From Aurantimonas aggregata (lineage in GTDB: Bacteria; Pseudomonadota; Alphaproteobacteria; Rhizobiales; Rhizobiaceae), in contig NZ_JAAAMJ010000015.1 of NCBI RefSeq assembly GCF_010500835.1, positions 1 to 64,000 on the forward strand: 64,000 bases of DNA. Reading direction: 5' to 3'. The notes beneath the pieces are model-generated. The model saw nothing but the letters and a program-made list of their open reading frames with translations. It was not told the origin of the DNA and did not search any database. Positions 47,751-58,361 of the stretch are shown in pieces (position 1 is the first letter of the stretch; the number at the start of each line of letters is the position of its first letter). Both the position numbers and the translations under genes were made by a program.

Positions 47751-50360
47751 ATGACCACCGAACGCTACAATCCGCGCGCCGCCGAACCACGCTGGCAGAC
47801 ATCCTGGGACGAGGCGAAGCTCTTCGAGACGCGCACCGAGGACCCCGGCGAGAAATACTACGTCCTCGAGATGTTCCCCTATCCGTCGGGGCGCATCCAC
47901 ATGGGCCACGTGCGCAATTACGCGATGGGCGACGTCGTGGCGCGCTATCGGCGGGCCAAGGGCTTCAACGTCCTGCACCCGATGGGCTGGGACGCCTTCG
48001 GCATGCCGGCCGAGAACGCCGCGATGCAGAACAAGGTGCATCCGCGCGAGTGGACCTACCAGAACATCGCGACGATGCGCGGCCAGCTGAAGTCGATGGG
48101 CCTGTCGCTCGACTGGTCGCGCGAGTTCGCCACCTGCGACGTCGAGTACTACCACCGCCAGCAGATGCTCTTCCTCGACCTGCTGGAAAAGGGCCTCGCC
48201 TATCGGAAGAAGTCGAAGGTCAACTGGGACCCGGTGGACATGACCGTGCTCGCCAACGAGCAGGTGATCGACGGCAAGGGCTGGCGCTCCGGTGCCGAGG
48301 TCGAGCAGCGCGAGCTGACCCAGTGGTTCTTCCGCATCACCGACTATGCCGAGGACCTCCTGTCGGCGCTCGACGACCTGCCGGGCTGGCCGGAAAAGGT
48401 CCGGGTCATGCAGAAGAACTGGATCGGCAAGTCCGAGGGCCTGCGCTTCTCCTTCGGCCTCGTCGGCGCGCCGGACGGCTTCGACACGCTCCCGGTCTTC
48501 ACCACCCGGCCCGACACGATGTTCGGCCCGACCTTCGCGGCCATCGCCGCCGACCATCCGCTGGCCGCGGCGCTGGCGGCCGAACGGCCGGCTGTCGCTG
48601 CCTTCGTGGAGACGTGCCGCAAGCTCGGCACCACCCAGGCGGAAATCGACACGGCCGAGAAGCTCGGCTTCGACACCGGCATCAAGGTGGCGCATCCGGC
48701 CGACCCGAACTGGCTGATGCCGCTCTACATCGCCAATTTCGTGCTGATGGATTACGGCACCGGCGCGATCATCGGCTGCCCCGCCCATGACCAGCGCGAT
48801 CTCGACTTCGCCCGCAAATACGGCCTGCCGGTGCTGGACGTCTTCGTCCCGCTGGAGAGCGAGGAGACCGTTGGCGACACCGCCTTCGTGCCGCCGAAGA
48901 CCGCGACGGTGAAATATGTCCGCTGGGTCGGGGAGGCCGGCACGGTCCTCACCTGCCAGGAGGCGATGGACCAGACGCTGGCGATCTTCGAACGCGAGGG
49001 CTGGGGCAGCCGCGAGACCAATTTCCGCCTGCGCGACTGGGGCATCTCGCGCCAGCGCTATTGGGGCTGTCCGATCCCGGTGCTGCATTGCGATGCCTGC
49101 GGCGTCGTGCCCGAGGCGCGCGACAACCTGCCGGTGGTACTGCCCGACGACATCGACTTCGAAAAGCCCGGCAACCCGCTGGATCGCCACCCGACCTGGC
49201 GCGACACGACCTGCCCGCAATGCGGCGGCCCGGCCCGGCGCGAAACCGACACGATGGACACGTTCGTCGACTCCTCGTGGTATTTCGCGCGGTTCACCGC
49301 GCCACGTGCCGATGAGCCGACCGACCCGCAGGCCGCCAATGCCTGGCTGCCGGTCGACCAGTATATCGGCGGCATCGAGCACGCGATCCTGCATCTGCTC
49401 TATTCGCGCTTCTTCGTCCGGGCGATGCGGGCCTGCGGCCATCTCGATCTCGACGAGCCCTTCAAGGGCTTGTTCACGCAGGGCATGGTGGTCCACGAGA
49501 CCTATCGTGAGGGCGAGCGCGACTGGGTCGCCCCGGCCGACGTGGTGATTACCGAGACCGACGCGGGCCGGGTCGCGAAGCGCCTGTCGAACGGCGCGGC
49601 GCTCGAGATCGGCGGCATCGAGAAGATGTCGAAGTCGAAGAAGAACGTCGTCGACCCGGACGACATCATCGCTTCCTACGGCGCCGATACGGCCCGCTGG
49701 TTCATGCTGTCGGATTCGCCGCCCGAGCGCGACGTGATCTGGACCGAGGCCGGCGTCGAGGGCGCGCATCGCTTCGTGCAGCGGCTCTGGCGGCTGGTCA
49801 ACGAGGCTGCCCCGCACGTTATGGGCGCCGATCCGGCCGGGGCAGGCGGCGGCGAGGCGGCGCTGGCCGTCCGGCGCGCCGCCCATCGGGCCGCTGCGGG
49901 CGTTGCCGACGACATCGAGCGCCTCGCCTTCAACAAGGCCGTCGCGCGCATCTACGAGCTGGTCAACACGCTGTCGGTTTCCTTCGGCGGGCTGGCCTCG
50001 GCGAACGATCGCGCCCTGACGGCGGCGGCCGCCGAAGCGCTGTCGATCCTCGTGCGGCTGATCGCGCCGATGATGCCGCATCTCGCCGAGGAATGCTGGC
50101 GGGTGCTCGGCCATGACGGCTTCGCCGCCGCCGCGGTCTGGCCTGACGTGGATCCGGCCCTGCTGAAGGACGACACGGTCCTCATGCCGGTCCAGATCAA
50201 CGGCAAGAAGCGCGCCGACTTGACCATTGCCGCAACCGCCGGCAAACCTGAGATTGAAAAGGCCGCGCTGGAGCTGGAGGTCGTCCGCTCCGCTCTTGCC
50301 GGCCAGGTACCCAAGCGCGTCGTGGTCGTCCCCGGGAGAATCGTCAATGTCGTCCTCTGA
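47751..50360 (+). CDS. leuS: Leucyl-tRNA synthetase
   Basis: An 869-aa class I synthetase. The HIGH-like motif [15 protein letters not shown] is at about 43-57, the editing CP1 domain covers about 225-420 ([10 protein letters not shown]), [14 protein letters not shown] is near 626-639 and the anticodon-binding domain is C-terminal. The ATG at 47751 gives the family N-terminus. The last codons overlap the start of lptE by 14 nt, so leuS-lptE-holA is an operon, the conserved arrangement in alphaproteobacteria. Confidence 0.98.
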   Translation: MTTERYNPRAAEPRWQTSWDEAKLFETRTEDPGEKYYVLEMFPYPSGRIHMGHVRNYAMGDVVARYRRAKGFNVLHPMGWDAFGMPAENAAMQNKVHPREWTYQNIATMRGQLKSMGLSLDWSREFATCDVEYYHRQQMLFLDLLEKGLAYRKKSKVNWDPVDMTVLANEQVIDGKGWRSGAEVEQRELTQWFFRITDYAEDLLSALDDLPGWPEKVRVMQKNWIGKSEGLRFSFGLVGAPDGFDTLPVFTTRPDTMFGPTFAAIAADHPLAAALAAERPAVAAFVETCRKLGTTQAEIDTAEKLGFDTGIKVAHPADPNWLMPLYIANFVLMDYGTGAIIGCPAHDQRDLDFARKYGLPVLDVFVPLESEETVGDTAFVPPKTATVKYVRWVGEAGTVLTCQEAMDQTLAIFEREGWGSRETNFRLRDWGISRQRYWGCPIPVLHCDACGVVPEARDNLPVVLPDDIDFEKPGNPLDRHPTWRDTTCPQCGGPARRETDTMDTFVDSSWYFARFTAPRADEPTDPQAANAWLPVDQYIGGIEHAILHLLYSRFFVRAMRACGHLDLDEPFKGLFTQGMVVHETYREGERDWVAPADVVITETDAGRVAKRLSNGAALEIGGIEKMSKSKKNVVDPDDIIASYGADTARWFMLSDSPPERDVIWTEAGVEGAHRFVQRLWRLVNEAAPHVMGADPAGAGGGEAALAVRRAAHRAAAGVADDIERLAFNKAVARIYELVNTLSVSFGGLASANDRALTAAAAEALSILVRLIAPMMPHLAEECWRVLGHDGFAAAAVWPDVDPALLKDDTVLMPVQINGKKRADLTIAATAGKPEIEKAALELEVVRSALAGQVPKRVVVVPGRIVNVVL

Positions 50361-50895
50361 TCGGGTTCGACCCCGCGCTGTCCTCGCCGCGCTGGCCATA
50401 GCCCTGGCCGTGTTGCCCGCCTGCACGGCGCGGCCGCTCTACGGCACGGATTCCGCCACGGTCTCCGCCCTGGCACCGGACGGGCGGCTCGAGTCGCTGC
50501 GGGGCAGGATCGCCATTACCGAAAGCAACACGCGCACCGCTCAGGTGGTGCGCAACGCGCTTCTGTTCCGCCTGAACCAGGGCGCGCGGGTTGCCCAGCC
50601 CCTTTACGAAGTTCGGCTGATCGTCAGCGGTGGAGAGACCGGCCTTGCCATCGAGGCGGGCGGCGTGCTCACTTCCTCGCTTTACCGGATGAACGGCACC
50701 TACCGACTGGTGCGTCTGTCCGACGGTCAGGTGATCGACACCGCAACCCGCAACTCGACCGTACCGTTCGATCGCACCAACCAGCTCTACCAGAGCCAGC
50801 GCGCGCTTCTCGACGCGCGTCAGCAGGCGGCCGAGGACCTCGCGGCCAAGCTGGAGATCCCGATCGTGCGGGCGCTGCAGGAAGCCGGCGGCTGA
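50347..50895 (+). CDS. lptE: LPS-assembly lipoprotein LptE
   Basis: A 182-aa outer-membrane lipoprotein that plugs LptD during lipopolysaccharide insertion. The signal peptide ends AVLPAC, lipidated at about C26, followed by RPLYG. The domain [16 protein letters not shown]-like region '[16 protein letters not shown]' and '[20 protein letters not shown]' fit the alphaproteobacterial LptE family. GGGAGA lies upstream of the ATG. It sits in the usual place between leuS and holA, which strengthens the call. Confidence 0.88.
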   Translation: MSSSDRVRPRAVLAALAIALAVLPACTARPLYGTDSATVSALAPDGRLESLRGRIAITESNTRTAQVVRNALLFRLNQGARVAQPLYEVRLIVSGGETGLAIEAGGVLTSSLYRMNGTYRLVRLSDGQVIDTATRNSTVPFDRTNQLYQSQRALLDARQQAAEDLAAKLEIPIVRALQEAGG

Positions 50896-50963
50896 CCACC
50901 GCGCGGAAGGTGGTACCAAGGCGGGTGAAAACCCCTTGCCCGCATCGGAACGGATAACGGGCC

Positions 50964-52007
50964 ATGGCGCAGAAAAAGGCTGGCGAGGTCGAGGCCTTCC
51001 TGTCGCGGCCGGATTTCTCCTTTCCGGTCATCCTCCTCTACGGTCCCGATCCGGGTCTCGTTTCCGAACGCTCCGACAAGATCGCTGCGCAGTCCGGAGT
51101 AGACCCGGACGACCCGTTCGCGGCGGTGCGTTTGTCGGCGGACGATCTCGAGAAGGATGTCGGCCGTCTTTACGACGAGGCCCGGACGATGTCGCTGTTC
51201 GGCGGCAAACGGCTGATCCGCGTGCGCGGGGCAGGGGCCGGCAAGGCGCTCGCCGAAGCCGTTGCGACGCTGGCGGAGGAAAAGCTCGAAGGCGCGGTGC
51301 TGATCGTCGAGGCCGGCGACCTGAAGAAGAGCGCGGCGCTGCGCACCAGCGTCGAACGCTCCCGCTTCGCCATGGCGCTGCCCTGCTACCAGGACGAGGG
51401 CCGGGCCCTCGACCAGATGATCGACGAGGAGTTTACCGCAAGCGGCCTGACGATCGACCGGTCGGCGCGCGACGAGCTGCGCTCCCGCCTCGGCGCCAAC
51501 CGCCTCGCTTCGCGCGGCGAAATCCGCAAGCTCTGTCTCTACGCGCTGGGCGCAACCGGCGTCGTCGAGGAGGACGTGCGGGCGGTCGTCGGAGACGTCT
51601 CGGCCGACACGCTGGAAGAGACGATCGACGCCACCGCCAGCGGCGAGGTACGGCGCCTGCCGCATCTCGTCGACCGGCTGGTGACGGCGGGCACCGCGAC
51701 CTTCCAGCTGCACCAGGCGCTGCTGCGCTATTTCCAGCAGCTGCAGGCAATGCGCGAGATGGTCGAACGGGGCGGCGAACCGATCGGCCGGGTCGTCGAG
51801 CGGCGGCGCCCGCATTTCCGCCGGCGCCATGCCATGGAAGTGGCACTGGCCGCCTGGCCGCTGGAACGGATCGGCGCGACATTGCGCCGGATCGAGGCCG
51901 ATATCCTGGCCAGCCGCAAGGAAAGTAGCCTGGCGCTGACGATCACGCGCCGCACGCTGCTCGACGTCGCCGTCGAGGCGGCGCGGCTGAAGGCCCGCCG
52001 CAGCTAA
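50964..52007 (+). CDS. holA: DNA polymerase III, delta subunit
   Basis: A 347-aa clamp-loader subunit that opens the beta sliding clamp. N-terminal LLYGPDPGLVSERSDKIAA, then LFGGKRLIRVRGAG, LPCYQDEGRALDQMI, and SRGEIRKLCLYALG are conserved. Length is typical. It ends the leuS-lptE-holA operon and converges on parB; a consensus parS site lies in the 46-bp gap between them. Confidence 0.93.
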   Translation: MAQKKAGEVEAFLSRPDFSFPVILLYGPDPGLVSERSDKIAAQSGVDPDDPFAAVRLSADDLEKDVGRLYDEARTMSLFGGKRLIRVRGAGAGKALAEAVATLAEEKLEGAVLIVEAGDLKKSAALRTSVERSRFAMALPCYQDEGRALDQMIDEEFTASGLTIDRSARDELRSRLGANRLASRGEIRKLCLYALGATGVVEEDVRAVVGDVSADTLEETIDATASGEVRRLPHLVDRLVTAGTATFQLHQALLRYFQQLQAMREMVERGGEPIGRVVERRRPHFRRRHAMEVALAAWPLERIGATLRRIEADILASRKESSLALTITRRTLLDVAVEAARLKARRS

Positions 52008-52019
52008 AGCGCGGCGCGC

Positions 52020-52035
52020 TGTTTCACGTGGAACA
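52020..52035. other. parS site (C), between holA and parB
   Basis: TGTTTCACGTGGAACA matches the bacterial parS consensus TGTTNCACGTGNAACA at every position. It lies in the 46-bp gap between convergent holA and parB, the classical place for a ParB nucleation site. Confidence 0.92.
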
Positions 52036-52053
52036 GGCGAAAATCGGCAGAGT

Positions 52054-53022
52054 TCAAAGCGAGCGCAGGCGGGGCTCGCCACCCTGCAGGCGACTGCGGG
52101 CATGTGCCTGCAGCAGGCCGCACAGCGCGTCGAGCTGTTCGAGATCGGCATAGGCGATGCGGACCGAGCCGCCCTCGCCGTCGACCTCGATCTCCACCGC
52201 CATGCCGAGCGTCTCGGACAGCAGCCGCTCCAGCGCCTGCGCATCCTCGTCCTTCTCGGTCTTCACCGGAACGGAAGCATTGCGGCGGGGCTTCGCCGGC
52301 TTGGCGAGAGGTTCCGCCGAAGGCCCGCGTGCGAGATCCTCGGCTTCCCGAACGCTGAGCCCGCGGGACACGATCTCGCGGGCCACGGCGAGCGGATCCT
52401 CGGCGGTCACCACCGTGCGCGCGGCGCCAGCGGAGAGCGTGCCGGAAACCACCATCTCCCGGACCTCGTCCGGCAGCTTCAGGAGCCGCAGCGTGTTGGC
52501 AACGTGGCTGCGGCTCTTGCCGAGCACGTCCGCGAGGTCGGACTGGGTATAGCCGTGCTCGCTGATCAGCTGCTCGTAGGCCAGCGCCTCTTCGACCGCG
52601 TTGAGGTCGGAGCGCTGGACGTTCTCAATGATGGCGATCTCGAGCGACTGCCGGTCGCCGATGTCGCGCAGGACCACCGGCACTTCGACGAGACCCGCGA
52701 GCCGCGCCGCACGCCAGCGCCGCTCGCCGGCGACGATCTCGAACCGGTCGCTCTCGCCGGGGCTGGGGCGTACCAGCAGCGGCTGCACCACGCCGTGGTT
52801 GCGGATCGACGCCGCCAGGTCCTGCAGCTCGCCGTCGTCGAAGCGCCGGCGCGGATTGTTCGGATTGGCCGTGAGCTTGTCGATCCCGATATGGCGCTCG
52901 GCCGGGATCGCCGGCTCGGCTGCCGGAAAGCCCGGCACCGCGCGGGAGGGTGCGGCGGCGCCGGTGCCGATCAGCGAGGCGAGGCCCCGCCCGAGCCGCT
53001 GCCGCGATCTGTCTTCGGTCAT
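52054..53022 (-). CDS. parB: Chromosome-partitioning protein ParB
   Basis: A 322-aa CTP-dependent DNA-sliding clamp that loads at parS. N-terminal RLGRGLASLIG binds ParA. The CTPase box includes NPRRRFDDGELQDLAASIRNHGVVQPLLVRP and GERRWRAARLAG (about 120-135), the helix-turn-helix is near 175-200 (YTQSDLADVLGKSRSHVANTLRLLKLP), and the C-terminal dimerisation domain follows a charged linker. The ATG at 53022 gives the family N-terminus. Downstream of parA in the same operon with 55 bp between. Confidence 0.97.
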   Translation of the reverse strand: MTEDRSRQRLGRGLASLIGTGAAAPSRAVPGFPAAEPAIPAERHIGIDKLTANPNNPRRRFDDGELQDLAASIRNHGVVQPLLVRPSPGESDRFEIVAGERRWRAARLAGLVEVPVVLRDIGDRQSLEIAIIENVQRSDLNAVEEALAYEQLISEHGYTQSDLADVLGKSRSHVANTLRLLKLPDEVREMVVSGTLSAGAARTVVTAEDPLAVAREIVSRGLSVREAEDLARGPSAEPLAKPAKPRRNASVPVKTEKDEDAQALERLLSETLGMAVEIEVDGEGGSVRIAYADLEQLDALCGLLQAHARSRLQGGEPRLRSL

Positions 53023-53077
53023 GCCCGTTTCCCCCTGCTCATGCGGCCTGCCGGCGCCCCCGATTGTCTCGCCACGC

Positions 53078-53887
<810 letters not shown>

Positions 53888-53977
53888 CGGCCCGTTTCCG
53901 CCTCGCGCGTGTTCGAACGGTTCTGCAGGCCGCCATCTCGCTCGATCCGCATGACGCTCGTCCTTGCCGAGGCCCGC

Positions 53978-54667
53978 TCAACGCGGCGCAATGTCACCGA
54001 TCTCGAGCACGACCGAACCATCCTCGAGCTCCGATTCATGCTTTACCATGCTGAATCGCCAAAGGGCAGTCGCGGCGTTAATTTCCTGTTCATGACTTCG
54101 CCCCTTGGCGAAGAAGCAGCGCGTCGTCGGTGCGATATGCGGCGCGACGAGCCCCAGCAACTGGTCCAGCGACGCCAGGGCACGCGCGGTCACGATATCC
54201 GCGGATGCCAGCGCCGCGCAGCAATCCTCGATCCGCGCGGCATGGACGGCGCCGCCAAGATCGACGTCGCGCTGGACGGTCCGCAGGAACGCCGCCTTTT
54301 TCGCATTGCTCTCAATGAGATCGACAGTCGCCCCATTGCGGACCGATGCGATCACCAATCCCGGAAAGCCGGCGCCGGATCCGAGGTCGACGGCGCGCTG
54401 GAACGGCGGCAGACGCCGCTCGAGCGACAGCGAATCCGCCACGTGTCGCGTCCAGACCTCGCCGATCGTCGATGCCGCGATGAGGTTCACGCGGGCTTGC
54501 CAGGTGACGAGCAGCTCGACGTATCGATCCAGACGCGCCAGCGTTTCACGTGAAACAGTGAACTGTTCGAGAACCCGCGCCCGATCCTCGGCGAGGAGAG
54601 CCGCCACATCCTGGCTGGAAAGCCGCTTCGTCCGTTGCTTCTGGGGCGGTGCCGGGTTAGGCCGCAT
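53978..54667 (-). CDS. rsmG: 16S rRNA (guanine-N7) methyltransferase RsmG
   Basis: A 229-aa SAM enzyme that methylates G527 of 16S rRNA (E. coli numbering). The motif [15 protein letters not shown] near 90-104 binds SAM, followed by [13 protein letters not shown]. The first 30 residues are basic and variable. The gene overlaps the mnmG stop by 11 bp. A parS-like site is embedded in codons for TVSRETL (residues 37-43), so the DNA has a second function. Confidence 0.95.
   Translation of the reverse strand: MRPNPAPPQKQRTKRLSSQDVAALLAEDRARVLEQFTVSRETLARLDRYVELLVTWQARVNLIAASTIGEVWTRHVADSLSLERRLPPFQRAVDLGSGAGFPGLVIASVRNGATVDLIESNAKKAAFLRTVQRDVDLGGAVHAARIEDCCAALASADIVTARALASLDQLLGLVAPHIAPTTRCFFAKGRSHEQEINAATALWRFSMVKHESELEDGSVVLEIGDIAPR
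54542..54557. other. parS-like site (D), inside rsmG
   Basis: CGTTTCACGTGAAACA has one mismatch to the palindrome, at the outermost base. It lies 2.5 kb from site C, in the rsmG coding sequence, and encodes part of TVSRETL on the minus strand. Confidence 0.85.
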
Positions 54668-56555
54668 CGGCCAGCTCCCGGCGCCGAATGGCCACGAGAA
54701 TGATCGCCAGTGCCGCCGGCGTCATCCCGTCGATCCGCTCGGCCTCGGCAATCGACCCGGGCCGACGTTCCGACAGCTTCTGGCGCAGCTCGTTCGACAG
54801 TCCGGCAAGCGCGTTGAAGTCCAGCGTTGGCGGGATCGTCCGTTTCTCGTCGCGCCGCAGCCGCTCCTGATCGCGGCGCTGGCGCGCCAGATAGACGTCA
54901 TAGCCCGCCTCGATCTCGATCCGCTCGCGCAGCGGCCCCGCGATCGCGCCGAATTCCGGCCAGATCTGCGTAAGCCGGTCAAGGCCGATCTCGGGCTGCG
55001 ACAGCAGCTGCCACGCCGAACGGCGGCGCCCATCCTGGTTCAGCGCCAGACCGTGCCGCGCCGCCTCCGGCGGGGTCAGGGTCGCTGCCTCGAGCTGGGC
55101 GCGTGCCTGTAACAGGGCCGCCTCGCTCGCCTCGAAGACCGCGCGGCGCTCGGCATCGATGATCCCCAGCGAAAGCCCAAGCGGAGTGAGGCGCCGATCG
55201 GCGTTGTCGGCCCGCAGCGACAGGCGGAACTCGGCCCGCGAGGTGAACATGCGATAGGGCTCGGTGATCCCGGTCCGGGTCAGGTCGTCGATCATCACGC
55301 CGACATAAGCGTCGGCCCGACCGATCGAAACCGGCTCGCACCCGCCGGCGAGCCGCGCCGCATTGAGGCCGGCAACGAGGCCCTGCGCCGCGGCCTCCTC
55401 GTAGCCGGTCGTGCCGTTGATCTGGCCCGCGAGGTAGAGCCCCTCGGCGCAGCGTACCGCCAGGTGACGGTCCAGCTCCCGCGGATCGACATGGTCGTAC
55501 TCGATCGCATAGCCGGGCTTCAGCACGGTGACGCGCTCGAGCCCCGGGATCGACCGCAGGAAGGCTTCCTGGACATCCTCTGGCAGGGACGTCGAGAGAC
55601 CGTTTGGGTAGATCGTCTCGTCGTCCAGGCCCTCCGGCTCGAGGAAGATCTGGTGACCGTCCCGCTCGCCGAACTTGACGATCTTGTCCTCGATGGACGG
55701 GCAATAGCGCGGTCCGGCTCCCTCGATCTGGCCGGAGTAAAGCGCCGAGCGGGCTAGGTTCTCGCGGATGATCCGGTGCGTCTCGGGCGTCGTGCGGGTG
55801 ATGCCGCAATCGATCTGCGGGTTGGTGATCTTGCCGGTCAAATAGGAGAACGGCACCGGGTCCTCATCGGGACCCTGCCGATCGAGGCCGCGCCAGTCGA
55901 TCGTCCGCCCGTCGAGCCGTGCCGGCGTGCCGGTCTTCAACCGCCCCAGCCGCAGGCCGAGCCGGCGCAGCGTGCCGGAGAGACCGGTCGACGGATCCTC
56001 GCCCATGCGGCCGGCCGGGATCTTGCGGTCGCCGATATGGATGAGGCCGGAGAGGAACGTCCCGGTCGTCAGCACCACCGCGCGGCAGGCGATGGTCCGG
56101 CCGTCCGAGAGGATCACGCCGGTGACGCGGTTGGCGTCGTCCAGCGCCAGATCGGCGACGTCGGCCTCGAGGACCGTCAGCCCGGCCTGCGCAGCGATGG
56201 CCGCCTGCATAGCGTCGCGATACAGACGGCGGTCCGCCTGGGTCCGGGGTCCGCGCACGGCCGGTCCCTTGCTACGATTGAGCAGACGAAACTGGATGCC
56301 GGCCGCATCGGCCACCTGGCCCATCAGCCCGCCCAGCGCGTCGATCTCGCGCACCAGATGACCCTTGCCGATCCCGCCAATGGCCGGGTTGCAGCTCATC
56401 GCGCCGATCGTATCGAAGCGATGTGTGACCAGCAGCGTCTCAGCGCCCGCCCGCGCCGCCGCACTCGCCGCCTCGCAGCCGGCATGGCCGCCGCCGATGA
56501 TCAGCACGTCGCAGGAGGAAGGAGCGGCATGCGCCGGAGAAAAGGACATCGACAT
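54657..56555 (-). CDS. mnmG: tRNA uridine 5-carboxymethylaminomethyl modification enzyme MnmG
   Basis: A 632-aa FAD enzyme that, with MnmE, modifies wobble U34 of certain tRNAs. The FAD motif [10 protein letters not shown] is near residues 21-30; [26 protein letters not shown] is the family hallmark, with [14 protein letters not shown] and the C-terminal helical domain. Two close ATGs (56555 and 56549) are possible starts. It overlaps rsmG and is separated from mnmE by a 178-bp gap containing two CACGTG sites. Confidence 0.97.
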   Translation of the reverse strand: MSMSFSPAHAAPSSCDVLIIGGGHAGCEAASAAARAGAETLLVTHRFDTIGAMSCNPAIGGIGKGHLVREIDALGGLMGQVADAAGIQFRLLNRSKGPAVRGPRTQADRRLYRDAMQAAIAAQAGLTVLEADVADLALDDANRVTGVILSDGRTIACRAVVLTTGTFLSGLIHIGDRKIPAGRMGEDPSTGLSGTLRRLGLRLGRLKTGTPARLDGRTIDWRGLDRQGPDEDPVPFSYLTGKITNPQIDCGITRTTPETHRIIRENLARSALYSGQIEGAGPRYCPSIEDKIVKFGERDGHQIFLEPEGLDDETIYPNGLSTSLPEDVQEAFLRSIPGLERVTVLKPGYAIEYDHVDPRELDRHLAVRCAEGLYLAGQINGTTGYEEAAAQGLVAGLNAARLAGGCEPVSIGRADAYVGVMIDDLTRTGITEPYRMFTSRAEFRLSLRADNADRRLTPLGLSLGIIDAERRAVFEASEAALLQARAQLEAATLTPPEAARHGLALNQDGRRRSAWQLLSQPEIGLDRLTQIWPEFGAIAGPLRERIEIEAGYDVYLARQRRDQERLRRDEKRTIPPTLDFNALAGLSNELRQKLSERRPGSIAEAERIDGMTPAALAIILVAIRRRELADAA

Positions 56556-56689
56556 CTCTGAGGTCGTGACGGGCCGTGCCCGGAAGATCAAGGGAATCTC
56601 AGGCTATAGTCCCGAAAAGGGGCGGAAACAACGCCGCAGCCTAGCCACGGGTGCGCGCTGGTCTTCCGGGCAACAAAAGGCTCGCGCAT

Positions 56690-56705
56690 CGTTTCACGTG
56701 AGTCG
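56690..56705. other. Variant parS-like site (E)
   Basis: CGTTTCACGTGAGTCG keeps the left half and CACGTG core of parS but has GTC in place of AAC on the right. It lies between mnmG and mnmE, 26 bp centre to centre from site F. ParB binding is uncertain. Confidence 0.4.
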
Positions 56706-56715
56706 TTCTGCGGCT

Positions 56716-56731
56716 GGTTTCACGTGAGTCA
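56716..56731. other. Variant parS-like site (F)
   Basis: GGTTTCACGTGAGTCA has the same altered right half (GAGTCA) as site E and ends 2 bp before the mnmE stop codon. ParB binding is uncertain. Confidence 0.4.
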
Positions 56732-56733
56732 TC

Positions 56734-58161
56734 TCACTTTCCGATGCAGAACTCTGAAAAGATGACATCCAGCAGCTCTTCCACGCCGACCTGGCCGGTC
56801 AGTGCGCCCAGCCGATCCCCGGCCATCCGCAGCATCTCTGCGGCGACCTCGGGCGGCACCGAAGGGTCGGCCAGATACTGATCGAGTACCCGCAGCGCGT
56901 CACTCACCAACTCCCGATGGCGCACCCGCACGGGCACCGCCTCGTCGGGATCCCCGGCTGCCTCAGCTGCCAGCGTGGCAATCCGTTCGACGAGCGCTAC
57001 CATGCCTTCCCCGGTCTGCGTCGAGATCGCGGCATCGAAGCGCACGTCGTTTCGCTCCTCGGCAGTCTCTGCGGACAGACCTGCCGGCGACATGTCGGTC
57101 TTTGTACGCACTGTCAGGATCTGGCGGCGTGGGTTATGCGGCGGCGGAGGTGCCTCCACGACCTCATCCCGCCCGGCCAGCATCATCGGGTGTTTCACGT
57201 GAGTCAGCAGTTCCCCCAGCCGAGCGAGCGGCCCCGGTGCCTGATCCGGATCGACGAGGACCAGGACGAGGTCAGCCGCCGCCATGACCTCCCGGGCGCG
57301 CTCGACGCCGATAGCCTCGATTTGGTCGGTTGTTTCGCGAATGCCAGCCGTATCGGAAAACCGCACCGAGATACCGCCCAGATCAAGCGTTGCCTGGATC
57401 ACGTCACGCGTCGTGCCCGGAATCTCGGTCACGATCGCCACCTCTCGGTCAGCCAACGCATTGAGAAGGCTGGACTTGCCGGCATTCGGCGCGCCGACGA
57501 TGGCGACCTTGTAGCCCTCGCGCAGGATTTCGCCACGCCCGGCCTTGGCGAGATGGTCCCGCATGTCTTCGGCAAGGCGGCGCATGTCGGACGCGACGTC
57601 GGCACCCACATCGGCGCCGACATCGCCCTCGTCGGCAAAATCGAACGAAGCCTCGATCATCGCCCGCGCGTGGGTCAGGCGCTGCATCCAGCCCTCATAG
57701 ACGGCCCGCAAGGCACCACCGGCCTGCGCCACCGCCATGCGCCGCTGGCCTTCGGTCTCGGCGGCCAGAAGATCGGCCAGCCCTTCCGCCTCGGTCAGAT
57801 CGATACGGCCATTCTCGAAGGCGCGGCGGGTGAACTCGCCGGCGACGGCCAGGCGCATGCCCGGCAGCGCCGTCAGCGTCTCGAGCAGCGCTGCAACCAC
57901 CGCGCGGCCGCCATGCAGATGAAACTCGGCAAGGTCCTCGCCGGTGACGCTGCGCGGCCCGGCGAAGAACAGCGCGATGCCGCGATCGATCAGCCTGCGG
58001 TCCGGCCCGCGGAAGCTGCGCAGGCTCGCGCGCCGCTCCGGCGGCACGTCGCCGGCGATCCGCCTCAGCGCCTCCCTGACCGCCGGGCCGCTCACGCGCA
58101 CCACGGCAACGCCCGAGGGGAGCGAACCCGTGGACAAAGCGGCGATGGTATCGGCGAGCAT
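56734..58161 (-). CDS. mnmE: tRNA modification GTPase MnmE
   Basis: A 475-aa GTPase partner of MnmG. The N-terminal tetrahydrofolate-binding domain (about 1-118) starts MLADTIAALSTG, the helical domain surrounds the G domain, and the G domain carries G1 GAPNAGKSSLLNA, G2/G3 EIPGTTRDV and DTAG. The C-terminus ends FSEFCIGK, the conserved catalytic cysteine motif. The G4 motif is not a clean NKxD: TKTDMS is likely. An acidic tandem GADVGADV lies in the helical linker. The ATG at 58161 fits the family. Confidence 0.96.
   Translation of the reverse strand: MLADTIAALSTGSLPSGVAVVRVSGPAVREALRRIAGDVPPERRASLRSFRGPDRRLIDRGIALFFAGPRSVTGEDLAEFHLHGGRAVVAALLETLTALPGMRLAVAGEFTRRAFENGRIDLTEAEGLADLLAAETEGQRRMAVAQAGGALRAVYEGWMQRLTHARAMIEASFDFADEGDVGADVGADVASDMRRLAEDMRDHLAKAGRGEILREGYKVAIVGAPNAGKSSLLNALADREVAIVTEIPGTTRDVIQATLDLGGISVRFSDTAGIRETTDQIEAIGVERAREVMAAADLVLVLVDPDQAPGPLARLGELLTHVKHPMMLAGRDEVVEAPPPPHNPRRQILTVRTKTDMSPAGLSAETAEERNDVRFDAAISTQTGEGMVALVERIATLAAEAAGDPDEAVPVRVRHRELVSDALRVLDQYLADPSVPPEVAAEMLRMAGDRLGALTGQVGVEELLDVIFSEFCIGK
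57191..57206. other. Variant parS-like site (G), inside mnmE
   Basis: TGTTTCACGTGAGTCA repeats the variant right half GAGTCA seen in E and F, with a perfect left half. On the coding strand it encodes LTHVKH. Spacing from F is 475 bp. Confidence 0.45.
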
Positions 58162-58361
58162 GGCAGTTCCGAACAATTGGGCTTCAATCGGGGCACCGGC
58201 ACACGAGAGGGCGTCGGCGGCTTCGCAAACGGGCATCGGGCTGCAGCACGGTGCTCTCTACCACGCACATGGCCAGCGACGAAAAGGATTGCCGGCTCCG
58301 GCCCTCGAAAGCCGAGGCCGCCGCGTTAGCCTAAAGGCGACACCGCCCGAAGGGAAAGCCC

